A stretch of 64,000 nucleotides of DNA from Tsukamurella conjunctivitidis (GTDB lineage Bacteria > Actinomycetota > Actinomycetes > Mycobacteriales > Mycobacteriaceae). Under the pieces are notes generated by a model. The model was given only the letters and a program-made list of their open reading frames with translations. It was not told the DNA's origin and made no database searches. The translations under genes were made by a program, and so were the position numbers. Shown here one piece after another: positions 16,510 through 24,977 of the stretch. Every line of letters starts with the position of its first letter. Position 1 is the stretch's first letter. Location: contig NZ_VIGX01000005.1 in the NCBI RefSeq assembly GCF_007858475.1, positions 62,001-126,000 of the forward strand. The letters run 5' to 3'.

Positions 16510-19500
16510 GTGGTTTCAGTGACCCTTGACGCCAATTCGCCGATCGAGAAGCTCCCCGGCGGCGCCGACGCCACGCAGGCGGGCCGGCACGACGCCGATC
16601 CCCGGGGTGGGCAGTCCGCCTCGGTCGAATCCTTCTCGCTGGACGATCGGTACACGCGCGAAGAGGGCACGATCTACCTCACGGGCATCCAGGCCCTGGT
16701 CCGCATGGTGCGGGACCGGGCACGGCTCGATCGCCGCCAGAATCTCAAGACGGGCTCGTTCATCTCCGGCTACGAGGGTTCGCCGCTCGCGGGCTACGAC
16801 CTGGAGATCGCCAAGCGCACGAAGTACCTCAAGGACTTCGACACCGTGCACCGCCCCGGCCTCAACGAGGAGCTGGCCGCCACGTCGGTCATGGGTTCGC
16901 AGATCGCCGCGCAGGTCGGCCACCTCGATCGCGGCCTCGCCGGAGTGACCGGCTACTGGTACGGGAAGGCCCCGGGGCTCGACCGTGCGACGGACGCGCT
17001 GCGGCACGCCAACATGATCGGCACCCACCCGACCGGCGGCGCCGTCGCCCTCGTCGGCGACGACCCGGGCGCCAAGAGCTCGACGGTGCCCTGCGCCTCG
17101 GAGATGGCGCTGGCCGACCTCTACATGCCGATCCTCTACCCTGCCGATTCGCAGGACATCCTCGACCTCGGCGTGCACGCCGCGATCATGTCGCGTGTGT
17201 CGGGGCTGTGGACCTCGCTGAAGATCTCCGCCCACGTGGCGGACGGCTCGTCGACCGCCGACGTGCACCCCGATCGCATCCTGCCCGTCTACGGCGACCT
17301 CGGCACCAGCCCGCACGTCCCGTCCGGCCAGCTGCTAGGCGCGAAGCTCATGGAGCTCGAGCAGAACCAGCTCACCGTCCGGATGCCGCGCGCCACCGAG
17401 TACGCCCGGATCAACCGGCTCAACCGGATCACCGTGCGCTCCAGCGACGATCGGATCGGCATCGTCTGCGCCGGGAAGACCTACCTCGACGTGCGCGAGT
17501 CGTTGCGGCTCATCGGCATCGAGGACGATGATCTCAACCGCCTCGGCATCCGCATCCTCAAGATGGGCATGGTCTATCCGTTCGAGCGGCAGATCCTGCA
17601 CGAGTTCATCGACGGGCTCGACGAGGTGATCGTCGTCGAGGAGAAGCGCGACTTCCTCGAGACGATGATGCGCGACATCCTCTTCCGCCACCCCGTCGCG
17701 CCGAACATCGTCGGCAAGGCCAACGAGGACGGCTCCACGCTGTTCTCCCGCTTCGGCGAGCTGGACGTCGACTCCGTCTCCCGTGGCCTCGCCCAGCGCC
17801 TGGCGCGCGTGCACAAGGTGCCCGCCGCGAAGGACTGGCTGGACCGCAAGGCCCAGGTGCGGACCCGCATCGAGCTGCCGCTCGCGGCGCGCAGCCCGTA
17901 CTTCTGCTCGGGCTGCCCGCACAACACGTCGACCAAGGTCGCCGACGACACGCTCGTCGGCGCCGGCATCGGCTGCCACGCCATGGTGCTGCTCATGGAC
18001 CCGCAGCAGGTCGGCGACATCACCGGCGTGAGTCAGATGGGCGGCGAGGGCGCGCAGTGGGTCGGCATGGCCCCCTTCGTCACCGAGAAGCACTTCGTGC
18101 AGAACATCGGTGACGGCACGTTCATGCACTCGGGTTCGCTGGCGCTGCGCCAGTCCGTGGCCTCGGGCGAGCGGATCACCTACAAGCTGCTGTTCAACGG
18201 CACCGTCGCCATGACGGGCGGCCAGGACCCGGTCGGCGAGATGACGCTCCCGCAGATCTGCACCCTGCTGCTGGCGGAGCGCGTCACCAAGGTCGTCGTC
18301 ACCTCCGACGATCCCAAGCGCACCAAGTCCCTCGGCCTGCCGAAGGGCGTCGAGGTCCGCGACCGCGCCGACACGCTCGACGTGCAGCGGGAGCTGGCCG
18401 AGGTCGCCGGCGTCACCGTCCTCGTGCACGACCAGCACTGCGCCGCGGAGAAGCGGCGCAAGCGCAAGCGCGGCAAGTACCCGACGCCGAACCAGCGCGT
18501 GGTCATCAACGAGCGCATCTGCGAGGGCTGCGGCGACTGCGGCCAGAAGAGCAACTGCCTCTCGGTGCACCCGGTGGAGACCGAGTTCGGACGCAAGACC
18601 CGCATCGACCAGAGCTCCTGCAACCTCGACTTCTCCTGCCTCAAGGGCGACTGCCCGTCGTTCGTGACGGTCACCCCCGGCGAGGTCGGCAGGGTCCGCA
18701 AGTCGGTGCCCGACATCACCGCCGAGTCGATCCCGCAGCCGAAGAAGGCCCGCCGCGAGGCGGACGGCATGGCGATCCGCGTCACCGGCATCGGCGGCAC
18801 GGGCGTGGTCACGGTCTCGCAGATCATGGCGACCGCCACGGTGCTCGACGGTCACTCGGCGCGCACCGTCGACATGACCGGCATGGCCCAGAAGGGTGGC
18901 GCCGTCGTCTCGGACATCAAGGTCTCCGCGACGTACGTCGATCAGGCCGCGAAGGTCGCCTCCGGCGACTGCGACGTGTACCTGTCCTGCGACAGCCTCG
19001 TCGGCGTCGACCCGGCGAACCTCAAGGTCGCCTCGCCGGAGCGCACCACGTCGATCGTCTCGACCACCGAGGTGCCCACCGGGCAGATGGTGATCGACAC
19101 GTCGGTCGGCTACCCGGATGCGCGGAGCATCCACGAGGCCATCGATCGGGCGTCGCTGCGCACCGTCTACCTCGATCCGGGCGACCTGACGCTGCAGCTC
19201 TTCGGTGACGAGCAGTACGCCAACCTGTTCATGGTGGGCGCCGCGTTCCAGACCGGTGCCCTGCCGATCAGCTCGGAGTCGCTCGAGCGGGCCATCGAGC
19301 TCAACGGCGTGGCCGTCGAGAAGAACCTGCAGGCCTTCCGCCGCGGCCGCCAGTCGGTCTCGGACCCGGCGGGCGTGAAGGCCGCGATCGACGCGCTGCA
19401 CCCGATCCCGGCGCCGGCCCCCGTGAGCGTCTTCGCGCAGGGGCTCGTCTCGGTGCTCGACGGTGGCTCGGAGGAGCTGCTGCGCCAGGTGGGCCTCCGC

Positions 19501-20103
19501 GTCGATGAGCTGGTCGCGTACCAGGACAAGGCGTACGCCGAGCGGTACGTCGCCGACGTCGCCCGCGTCTTCCGCGCCGAGAAGGACTGGGGTTCGGAGG
19601 ATCTCACCGCGGCCGTCGCACACAATCTGCACAAGCTGATGGCCTACAAGGACGAGTACGAGGTGGCCCGGCTCTCGCAGGACGCCGGCTTCGCGGCGCA
19701 GGTCGCCGACGAGTTCGGTGCCGACGCCAAGAAGGCGATCCGCCTGCACCCGCCGACGCTGCGCGAGATGGGCCTGAAGAACAAGCTCGCGCTGGGCGAG
19801 TGGGTGAACCCGGGGATGAAGACGCTGGCGAAGATGAAGCGTCTGCGCGGCACCAAGCTCGACGTCTTCGGCATGACCGAGATGCGCCGCATGGAGCGCA
19901 CGCTCATCGCCGAGTACCGCGCGCTCGTGGGCCTCATGATCGCCGCCGCCGAGGGCGGCCGCGTGACCGAGGCGCAGCGGGATCAGGTCGTCGCGCTCGC
20001 CGAGCTGCCCGACATGGTCCGCGGCTACGAGTCGATCAAGACGGGCAACGTGGAGAAGTACCGCGCCGCCGTCCAGGCGCAGCTGGAGAAGCTGGGCTGG
20101 TAG
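16510..20103 (+). CDS. Indolepyruvate ferredoxin oxidoreductase, fused IorA-IorB type
   Basis: A 1197-residue thiamine-diphosphate and iron-sulfur enzyme that oxidatively decarboxylates aryl-pyruvates or similar 2-oxoacids to acyl-CoA with ferredoxin. In order: a pyrimidine-binding domain (GYEGSPLAGYDLEI near residue 90), CSGCPHNTST at about 467-475, a TPP-binding domain (IGCHAMVLLMD, MGGEGAQWVGMAPF), a cysteine-rich segment starting CEGCGDC (671-677), and a C-terminal gamma domain (GIGGTGVVTVSQIMA) plus a helical extension. All parts are in one chain, as in other aerobic actinobacteria and proteobacteria. GTG 16510 was taken as start; GTG 16519 is possible. Confidence 0.9.
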   Translation: MVSVTLDANSPIEKLPGGADATQAGRHDADPRGGQSASVESFSLDDRYTREEGTIYLTGIQALVRMVRDRARLDRRQNLKTGSFISGYEGSPLAGYDLEIAKRTKYLKDFDTVHRPGLNEELAATSVMGSQIAAQVGHLDRGLAGVTGYWYGKAPGLDRATDALRHANMIGTHPTGGAVALVGDDPGAKSSTVPCASEMALADLYMPILYPADSQDILDLGVHAAIMSRVSGLWTSLKISAHVADGSSTADVHPDRILPVYGDLGTSPHVPSGQLLGAKLMELEQNQLTVRMPRATEYARINRLNRITVRSSDDRIGIVCAGKTYLDVRESLRLIGIEDDDLNRLGIRILKMGMVYPFERQILHEFIDGLDEVIVVEEKRDFLETMMRDILFRHPVAPNIVGKANEDGSTLFSRFGELDVDSVSRGLAQRLARVHKVPAAKDWLDRKAQVRTRIELPLAARSPYFCSGCPHNTSTKVADDTLVGAGIGCHAMVLLMDPQQVGDITGVSQMGGEGAQWVGMAPFVTEKHFVQNIGDGTFMHSGSLALRQSVASGERITYKLLFNGTVAMTGGQDPVGEMTLPQICTLLLAERVTKVVVTSDDPKRTKSLGLPKGVEVRDRADTLDVQRELAEVAGVTVLVHDQHCAAEKRRKRKRGKYPTPNQRVVINERICEGCGDCGQKSNCLSVHPVETEFGRKTRIDQSSCNLDFSCLKGDCPSFVTVTPGEVGRVRKSVPDITAESIPQPKKARREADGMAIRVTGIGGTGVVTVSQIMATATVLDGHSARTVDMTGMAQKGGAVVSDIKVSATYVDQAAKVASGDCDVYLSCDSLVGVDPANLKVASPERTTSIVSTTEVPTGQMVIDTSVGYPDARSIHEAIDRASLRTVYLDPGDLTLQLFGDEQYANLFMVGAAFQTGALPISSESLERAIELNGVAVEKNLQAFRRGRQSVSDPAGVKAAIDALHPIPAPAPVSVFAQGLVSVLDGGSEELLRQVGLRVDELVAYQDKAYAERYVADVARVFRAEKDWGSEDLTAAVAHNLHKLMAYKDEYEVARLSQDAGFAAQVADEFGADAKKAIRLHPPTLREMGLKNKLALGEWVNPGMKTLAKMKRLRGTKLDVFGMTEMRRMERTLIAEYRALVGLMIAAAEGGRVTEAQRDQVVALAELPDMVRGYESIKTGNVEKYRAAVQAQLEKLGW

Positions 20104-20121
20104 CCCTCCGTCCCTCGTGTT

Positions 20122-20162
20122 CGACGGTGACCGTCCCTCGCTTCGAGGGGCGGTCACCGTCG
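20122..20162. terminator. Bidirectional hairpin terminator
   Basis: A 12-bp perfect stem CGACGGTGACCG/CGGTCACCGTCG (20122-20133 with 20151-20162) is continued by CCCTCG/CGAGGG and followed by TTT. It separates two convergent genes. A near copy lies at 52433-52474. Confidence 0.85.
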
Positions 20163-20177
20163 TTTCCGGGTACGGCG

Positions 20178-20600
20178 TCAGGGATGCATTCGCGCGCCCT
20201 TCGTGATCCGGTCGACAGCGTTCTTCGGCCCGTGGACACCGATCCCGACGAGATCCAGTTCGTCGGTGCCGACCGCCTCGACCGCGGCGCGGTTGTCCCT
20301 GTCGTTGCCTGTCGAGAAGAGATCCCGCGTGAAGATGGAAATGACCAGACCTCGCCCCAGCGCTCGCGTGTGCGCGGTGCGGAGGGTCTCGGCATCGCCC
20401 TCGAAGACGAGGACGGGCTGACGGAACATGGGGAGGTACGCGACACCGTCGGCGTCGGCGTAGGGGGCGCCGACGATCTCCGGGACAGTGGCGGCGATCC
20501 CGCTGACGAGGAATGCTGTGGTGTTGAGGCGCTGCCAGCCGGCCAGATCGTCGCGGAGCAGCACCGCGATCTTGGTGTCGAATCGAATCGTCTCGGTCAT
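20178..20600 (-). CDS. DUF2000 family protein
   Basis: A 140-residue soluble protein of the DUF2000 family (peptidyl-tRNA hydrolase II-like fold). It has the family pattern: KIAVLLRDDLAGWQRLNTTAFLVSGIA near the N-terminus, DADGVAYLPMFRQPVLVFEGD in the middle, and LDLVGIGVHGPKNAVDRITKGAR at the C-terminus. No catalytic function is established. It is divergent from an AraC regulator 51 bp away, the usual pairing for this family, which suggests control by that regulator. Confidence 0.85.
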   Translation of the reverse strand: MTETIRFDTKIAVLLRDDLAGWQRLNTTAFLVSGIAATVPEIVGAPYADADGVAYLPMFRQPVLVFEGDAETLRTAHTRALGRGLVISIFTRDLFSTGNDRDNRAAVEAVGTDELDLVGIGVHGPKNAVDRITKGARMHP

Positions 20601-20639
20601 GCACCCAGGATCGTCATCGCGCGGCTCCGGATTCTTGTA

Positions 20640-20645
20640 CATACT
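20640..20645 (+). promoter_or_regulatory. -10 hexamer CATACT of the araC-family gene
   Basis: CATACT ends 6 nt before the ATG at 20652, giving a leaderless start for the regulator. Confidence 0.45.
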
Positions 20646-20651
20646 TGATGA

Positions 20652-21455
20652 ATGTCCGCGGAGTCGACCGTAGCCTGGCGTCCCCGCGTCGAAGGAGTCG
20701 CCGAAGTGTTCCGGGCGCATTTCGAGGAGCACGCCTATCCGATGCACACGCACGAGGTGTGGACGTTGCTCACCGTGGATCGGGGGCGCATCGGGTACGA
20801 GCTCGACGGCGAGCGGTGCGATTCGTCGACGCGGTCGGTGACGCTGCTGCCGCCTCACGTCGCGCACGACGGCCACAGCCTCACGGCGGGCGGTTTCGAC
20901 AAGCGCGTGATCTACCTGGAGTCGCGGATGCTCACCGGGATCGGTCGCGCCGTCGGTACGCCGACGCTTCTGGACGGTCCGCTTCGGCGGCGCGTCGACC
21001 AGCTCAACCGAGCGCTCGCCGCGCAGGGCGAGGAGTTCGAAGCGGAGAGCCGGCTCGCCCTGATCGTCGAACGGTTGCAGTGGCACCTGGACCGAAATCC
21101 AGAGCCGGCGCGGGCGCCGCGGAATCGGTCCCTCGCGCATGCCCTCCGGGATCTGCTCGACGGCAGTGTCAGGGAGGGCATGACCTTGGAGGCGGCCGGA
21201 CGTGCGCTCCACGTGGACCCGACGCACCTGGTCAGGGAGTTCTCGAAGGAGTTCGGACTCCCGCCGCATCGGTATCTCATCGGCCGGCGGGTCGAGCTCG
21301 CGCGCCGGATGCTGCTGGCCGGCGGCGCTCCGGCGGACGTGTCGGTGGAGGCGGGGTTCCACGACCAGTCGCACCTCAACCGGCACTTCAAGTCGATGGT
21401 CGGGACGACACCCGCACGCTTCGCGCGGAGCGGGGGAAGAGCAGCTCGGAGGTGA
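20652..21455 (+). CDS. AraC-family transcriptional regulator with cupin sensor
   Basis: A 267-residue regulator. An N-terminal AraC_binding cupin (roughly 15-100; HAYPMHTHEVWTLLTVDRGRIGYELDG) senses a ligand. The C-terminal double helix-turn-helix (about 165-262) has MTLEAAGRALHVDPTHLVREFSKEFGLPPHRYL and DVSVEAGFHDQSHLNRHFKSMVGTTPARF. It is divergent from the DUF2000 gene, which is its likely target. The ligand is not known. Confidence 0.9.
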   Translation: MSAESTVAWRPRVEGVAEVFRAHFEEHAYPMHTHEVWTLLTVDRGRIGYELDGERCDSSTRSVTLLPPHVAHDGHSLTAGGFDKRVIYLESRMLTGIGRAVGTPTLLDGPLRRRVDQLNRALAAQGEEFEAESRLALIVERLQWHLDRNPEPARAPRNRSLAHALRDLLDGSVREGMTLEAAGRALHVDPTHLVREFSKEFGLPPHRYLIGRRVELARRMLLAGGAPADVSVEAGFHDQSHLNRHFKSMVGTTPARFARSGGRAARR

Positions 21456-21514
21456 TTTCGTCCCGACGGTACGGCGTCGTCCGATCGATGTGCGGCGTGT
21501 CGCGCGTTCGATGC

Positions 21515-21542
21515 TTGCTTCGAACGCAGGTTCGCCTATAGT
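21515..21542 (+). promoter_or_regulatory. SOS-controlled promoter of recA
   Basis: A -35 TTGCTT (21515-21520) and a -10 TATAGT (21537-21542) are 16 bp apart. The spacer holds an actinobacterial SOS box, CGAAC-N4-GTTCG (21521-21534), a perfect match to the LexA consensus core. LexA bound here would block RNA polymerase. Confidence 0.8.
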
Positions 21543-21600
21543 CGTCGGTGTTCGACGTGAAAGTGAGCCGGCGAGAGCGCGCCCGATGCGGATGCGAAAC

Positions 21601-21623
21601 TTGTCAGAGGGTCCCTCTAGCGT
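21601..21623 (+). promoter_or_regulatory. RecA-NDp/PafBC-type promoter of recA
   Basis: TTGTCAGAG (21601-21609) and TAGCGT (21618-21623) match the LexA-independent DNA-damage promoter TTGTCRGTG-N8-TAGNGT in spacing and in all fixed positions except two. With the upstream SOS promoter, this reproduces the two-promoter arrangement of mycobacterial recA. Confidence 0.7.
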
Positions 21624-21689
21624 CCGTAGCAACAGTAGAACCCAGCGCCGCGGCACTTCCCAGCCTCGGCCCGAAGGACGGAGAGTCCC

Positions 21690-22739
21690 ATGGCACCTGC
21701 ACCCGCGGATCGCGATAAGGCCCTCGAGCTGGCGCTCGCCCAGATCGACAAGAGCTACGGCAAGGGCTCCGTCATGCGCCTCGGAGACGAGGTGCGCCAG
21801 CCCATCGCGGTGATCCCCACCGGATCCATCGCGCTGGACGTGGCGCTCGGCATCGGCGGCCTCCCGCGCGGCCGCGTCATCGAGGTCTACGGCCCGGAGT
21901 CCTCGGGTAAGACCACGGTCGCCCTGCACGCGGTCGCGGAGGCGCAGGCCAACGGCGGCATCGCGGCCTTCATCGACGCGGAGCACGCGCTCGACCCCGA
22001 CTACGCCGCGAAGCTGGGTGTCGATACCGACGCCCTGCTCGTCTCGCAGCCCGATACGGGTGAGCAGGCGCTGGAGATCGCGGACATGCTGATCCGCTCC
22101 GGCGCGCTCGACATCATCGTGATCGACTCGGTGGCGGCCCTGGTGCCCAAGGCCGAGATCGAGGGCGAGATGGGCGACAGCCACGTCGGCCTGCAGGCCC
22201 GCCTCATGAGCCAGGCGCTCCGCAAGATGACCGGCGCCCTGAACAACTCGGGCACCACCGCCATTTTCATCAACCAGCTGCGCGAGAAGATCGGCGTCAT
22301 GTTCGGCTCGCCCGAGACCACCACGGGCGGTAAGGCGCTGAAGTTCTACGCCTCGGTGCGCCTGGACGTGCGCCGGATCGAGACCCTCAAGGACGGTACG
22401 GACGCCGTGGGTAACCGCACCCGCGTCAAGGTCGTCAAGAACAAGGTCTCGCCGCCGTTCAAGCAGGCCGAGTTCGACATCATCTACGGCCAGGGCATCA
22501 GCCGCGAGGGCTCCATCATCGACATGGGCGTCAACGAGGGCTTCATCCGCAAGTCCGGCTCCTGGTACACCTACGACGGCGATCAGCTGGGGCAGGGCAA
22601 GGAGAACGCCCGCAAGTTCCTGGTCGAGAACCCGGACGTCCGCGACGAGATCGAGAAGCGGATCAAGGAGAAGCTGGGTGTGGGTGCCGACATCACCGTC
22701 GAGGCCGACGAGATCGCTCCCGCGCCCGTCGACTTCTAG
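21690..22739 (+). CDS. recA: Recombinase RecA
   Basis: A 349-residue DNA strand-exchange ATPase and coprotease for LexA self-cleavage. Walker [10 protein letters not shown] is at 68-76, Walker [11 protein letters not shown] near 140, loop L2 ([22 protein letters not shown]) near 192-213, and the acidic C-terminus is normal. It is uninterrupted: there is no intein like that in M. tuberculosis RecA. GGAGAG precedes the ATG. Two DNA-damage promoters lie in the 234 bp upstream. recX follows after 6 nt. Confidence 0.98.
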   Translation: MAPAPADRDKALELALAQIDKSYGKGSVMRLGDEVRQPIAVIPTGSIALDVALGIGGLPRGRVIEVYGPESSGKTTVALHAVAEAQANGGIAAFIDAEHALDPDYAAKLGVDTDALLVSQPDTGEQALEIADMLIRSGALDIIVIDSVAALVPKAEIEGEMGDSHVGLQARLMSQALRKMTGALNNSGTTAIFINQLREKIGVMFGSPETTTGGKALKFYASVRLDVRRIETLKDGTDAVGNRTRVKVVKNKVSPPFKQAEFDIIYGQGISREGSIIDMGVNEGFIRKSGSWYTYDGDQLGQGKENARKFLVENPDVRDEIEKRIKEKLGVGADITVEADEIAPAPVDF

Positions 22740-22745
22740 GTCGCC

Positions 22746-23348
22746 ATGGACTACGCCGACGACGAGATCGTCTCGCGGGGCCGGCGCCGTGGGCGCCGTC
22801 CGCGCGATGACGGCGACGCGAGCGGCGATCGGCAGCAGGCCGAACAGGACCCGGTCAAGCGCGAGGCGCTGGCCCGGGACCTGATCTACCGCGCCCTCGG
22901 GATGCGGGACCACTCGCGGGCGGAGCTGCGCAACAAGCTCGCCCGCCGCGGATTCGACGAAGAACTCACCGAGCGGATGCTCGACAAGTTCGTCGCAGCC
23001 GGGCTGATCGACGACGCCGCGTTCGCGCAGCGCTGGGTGCAGTCCCGCCACCAGTTCTCCGGCCGCGGCCGAAGGGCCCTGGCGCAGGAGCTGCGCACCA
23101 AGGGCGTCGGTGACGAGGAGGCGTCCGCAGCGCTCGATACCGTCAGTCGCGAGGACGAACGGGAACGGGCCGTGGAACTGGTGGAGCGCAAGCTCGCTCG
23201 CGTCGAGGTGCCGGAGGACCGGATGGAGCGGGACAAGCTCACGCAGAGGCTGGTCGGAATGCTCGGGCGCCGTGGCTACCACCCGTCGCTGGCGTTGTCG
23301 GTCGTGCTCGACGCGATCCGCGAGAAGGCGGACGCGCAGCAGGAATAG
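22746..23348 (+). CDS. recX: Regulatory protein RecX
   Basis: A 200-residue negative modulator of RecA filaments, co-transcribed with recA. After a charged Arg/Asp-rich N-terminal extension (1-37) come the three-helix repeats typical of RecX: LIYRALGMRDHSRAELRNKLARRGF, GLIDDAAFAQRWVQSRHQFSGRGRRALAQELRTKGV, and the C-terminal RLVGMLGRRGYHPSLALSVVLD. Length is normal for actinobacteria. Confidence 0.95.
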   Translation: MDYADDEIVSRGRRRGRRPRDDGDASGDRQQAEQDPVKREALARDLIYRALGMRDHSRAELRNKLARRGFDEELTERMLDKFVAAGLIDDAAFAQRWVQSRHQFSGRGRRALAQELRTKGVGDEEASAALDTVSREDERERAVELVERKLARVEVPEDRMERDKLTQRLVGMLGRRGYHPSLALSVVLDAIREKADAQQE

Positions 23349-23410
23349 CCGCGCAGGCCGGTAGTACGACGGATGTGCACACGATCCACGGGAGAGATCC
23401 CCTGCGAAGT

Positions 23411-23440
23411 GAAGCCCTCGGAGATCCCTCCGGGGGCTTC
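23411..23440 (+). terminator. Terminator hairpin after recA-recX
   Basis: A 13-bp stem (23411-23423 with 23428-23440, one G-T pair) closes on a 4-nt ATCC loop. It lies 62 nt after the recX stop. The rest of 23349-23631 holds nothing I can name. Confidence 0.75.
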
Positions 23441-23631
23441 GCTGTGCGTCCACCCGTCGCTCCACGGTCTGGCACGCGGGAGCGGCGCCGGGTAGCGTCT
23501 ACTGCCATGACTGCCGGAACGGCCACGGGCCACGCACGGACGGGTGATCCGGCGAACGGTTGACGGCGCGCTCTCCGCCGTTCGGAATCAGGTGACCCAC
23601 AATCCCGATTCCGAACCCGAAAGAGATTCCC

Positions 23632-24006
23632 ATGCCCGCACGTTTCAACCACACCATCATCTTCGCCACGGACAGCGACGAATCCGCCGCGTTCTACCGC
23701 GACTACCTCGAGGCGCGCCCCGCCGAGTCCTGGGGACCGTTCACCAACCTCGAGATCGAGGACGGTGTCCTGTTGCAGATCGCGTCGCCGCCGATCGACA
23801 TCCAGCCGCAGCACTACGCCTTTCTCCTCGACGACGATCACTTCGACCGCGCGTACGCACTCGTGACAGCGCGCGGGGTCGACCACGCCGCCGACCCGTT
23901 CTGGAAGGAGCCGGGCCGCATCAACCACGGGCACGGCGGCCGCGGCTTCTACCTCCGCGATCCCGCGGGGCACGGAATCGAACTGCTCACCAGCCCGTAC
24001 CTGTGA
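23632..24006 (+). CDS. VOC-family (glyoxalase-fold) protein
   Basis: A 124-residue cytoplasmic protein with the vicinal-oxygen-chelate fold. Two babab modules are visible: FNHTIIFATDSDESAAFYRDYL at the N-terminus and HYAFLLDDDHFDRAYALVTARGV, ending GRGFYLRDPAGHGIELLTSPY. Potential metal ligands are H6, H65 and the Glu near residue 118. The substrate is unknown; similar proteins include dioxygenase-like and resistance proteins. It stands alone between recX and the convergent glu operon. Confidence 0.85.
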   Translation: MPARFNHTIIFATDSDESAAFYRDYLEARPAESWGPFTNLEIEDGVLLQIASPPIDIQPQHYAFLLDDDHFDRAYALVTARGVDHAADPFWKEPGRINHGHGGRGFYLRDPAGHGIELLTSPYL

Positions 24007-24009
24007 CGA

Positions 24010-24972
24010 TCAGCGGGCTGCGCACGGCGCGCTCGTCGCGGCGAGGAAGCCGAGGTCTCCTATACCGTCCACCAGCCGGTCCGGGCCGCCGTCCCGCTCC
24101 ACGGTCCGGCCGGCCTCCTCATCCCCGACGGCGCGTCGCAGGGCACGCTCCCACTCACCGGAGGCGAGCATCGAGCGCAGCGCGGCGTTGACCGCGTCGC
24201 GGGCGGCGTCGTCACCGTGGGCGAGCCCCACGCCGTAGCGTTCGACGGACAAGGGCGCGCCGGCGGTACGCAGCCGGCCGTCGACGCAGGTATCCCTCGG
24301 TACGAGCATGTCGACCAGGCGGAAGGCGTTCGGGCGTTGGGCGGCGAAGCCCGCGAGGATCACCTCGTCGGTGGTGAACGCGTCGACGGCGCGGCGTGCC
24401 AGAGCGTCCGCACAGGCGGAGTAGCTGTCGTACTCGATCAATCGGACGCCGGGAAGCAGCGCGGCGACGGTCCGGGCCGACGTCGACCCCGTCACCGCGC
24501 AGAGCGTGCGGTCGCGCCCCAGATCCGAGACGGTGCCTACGGCCGACTCGTCCCCGCGCACGAGCAGTCCCTGCCGGGTCGTCAGGTACGGCCCCGCGAA
24601 GGTCACCGCGGCGGCCCGGGCGGCGTCGATCGAGTACGAGGCGACGATCGCGTCCACCTCGCCGTTGTCGATGAGCCGTTCGCGCTGCGGGGTCGGGCTC
24701 TCGCGCCACGTGATCCTCGGCTCGGGCTTCCCGCGGGAGGCGGCCACCGTCCGAACGACGTAGCGGGCGATGTCGATGTCGAAGCCCGCGTAGTCTCCGC
24801 CGGCGCCGCGTAGGCCGAGGCCCGGCTGGTCGGCCTTCACGCCGAGGATGACGGCACCGTCGTCGATGGACCGCAACAGGCTCCGCGGGGAGGGTCCCGA
24901 ACACGCGCAGAGCGCGGCCATGAGCACCGTCACCAGTGCTACGGCCGCGCTCGCGCGGGGTCTGGAGGGCAC
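24010..24972 (-). CDS. Second glutamate-type ABC substrate-binding lipoprotein
   Basis: A 320-residue family 3 solute-binding protein and the last gene of the glu operon, 5 nt after the permease stop. The signal peptide ends in LCAC, a weak lipobox with Cys at -2. The mature region has VILGVKADQPGLGL, GFDIDIARYVV, ITWRESPTPQRERLIDNGEVDAIVASYSI and TFAGPYLTTRQGLLV, as in the first binding protein. It lacks the long C-terminal tail of that protein. Having two binding proteins in one operon suggests wider substrate range or a second affinity. Confidence 0.85.
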   Translation of the reverse strand: MPSRPRASAAVALVTVLMAALCACSGPSPRSLLRSIDDGAVILGVKADQPGLGLRGAGGDYAGFDIDIARYVVRTVAASRGKPEPRITWRESPTPQRERLIDNGEVDAIVASYSIDAARAAAVTFAGPYLTTRQGLLVRGDESAVGTVSDLGRDRTLCAVTGSTSARTVAALLPGVRLIEYDSYSACADALARRAVDAFTTDEVILAGFAAQRPNAFRLVDMLVPRDTCVDGRLRTAGAPLSVERYGVGLAHGDDAARDAVNAALRSMLASGEWERALRRAVGDEEAGRTVERDGGPDRLVDGIGDLGFLAATSAPCAAR

Positions 24973-24977
24973 GGCGG

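Noticed and set aside
17335-20604. Very long reading frame (about 1090 codons) on the minus strand opposite the indolepyruvate oxidoreductase gene
   Set aside because: It is an antisense shadow caused by high-GC codon bias. It has no domain pattern and the plus strand encodes a clear enzyme with cofactor motifs.
21690-22739. Intein in RecA
   Set aside because: The 349-residue frame is continuous through the Walker A, L2 and C-terminal regions, so no intein is present.
23507-23563. 18-codon reading frame before the VOC gene, possibly a leader peptide
   Set aside because: There is no ribosome-binding site, no biased amino acids and no attenuator-like pairing. A weak -10 alone is not enough.
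23564-23631. SAM-type riboswitch before the VOC gene
   Set aside because: Some short complementary stretches exist, but none of the SAM-I, II or IV core motifs are present.
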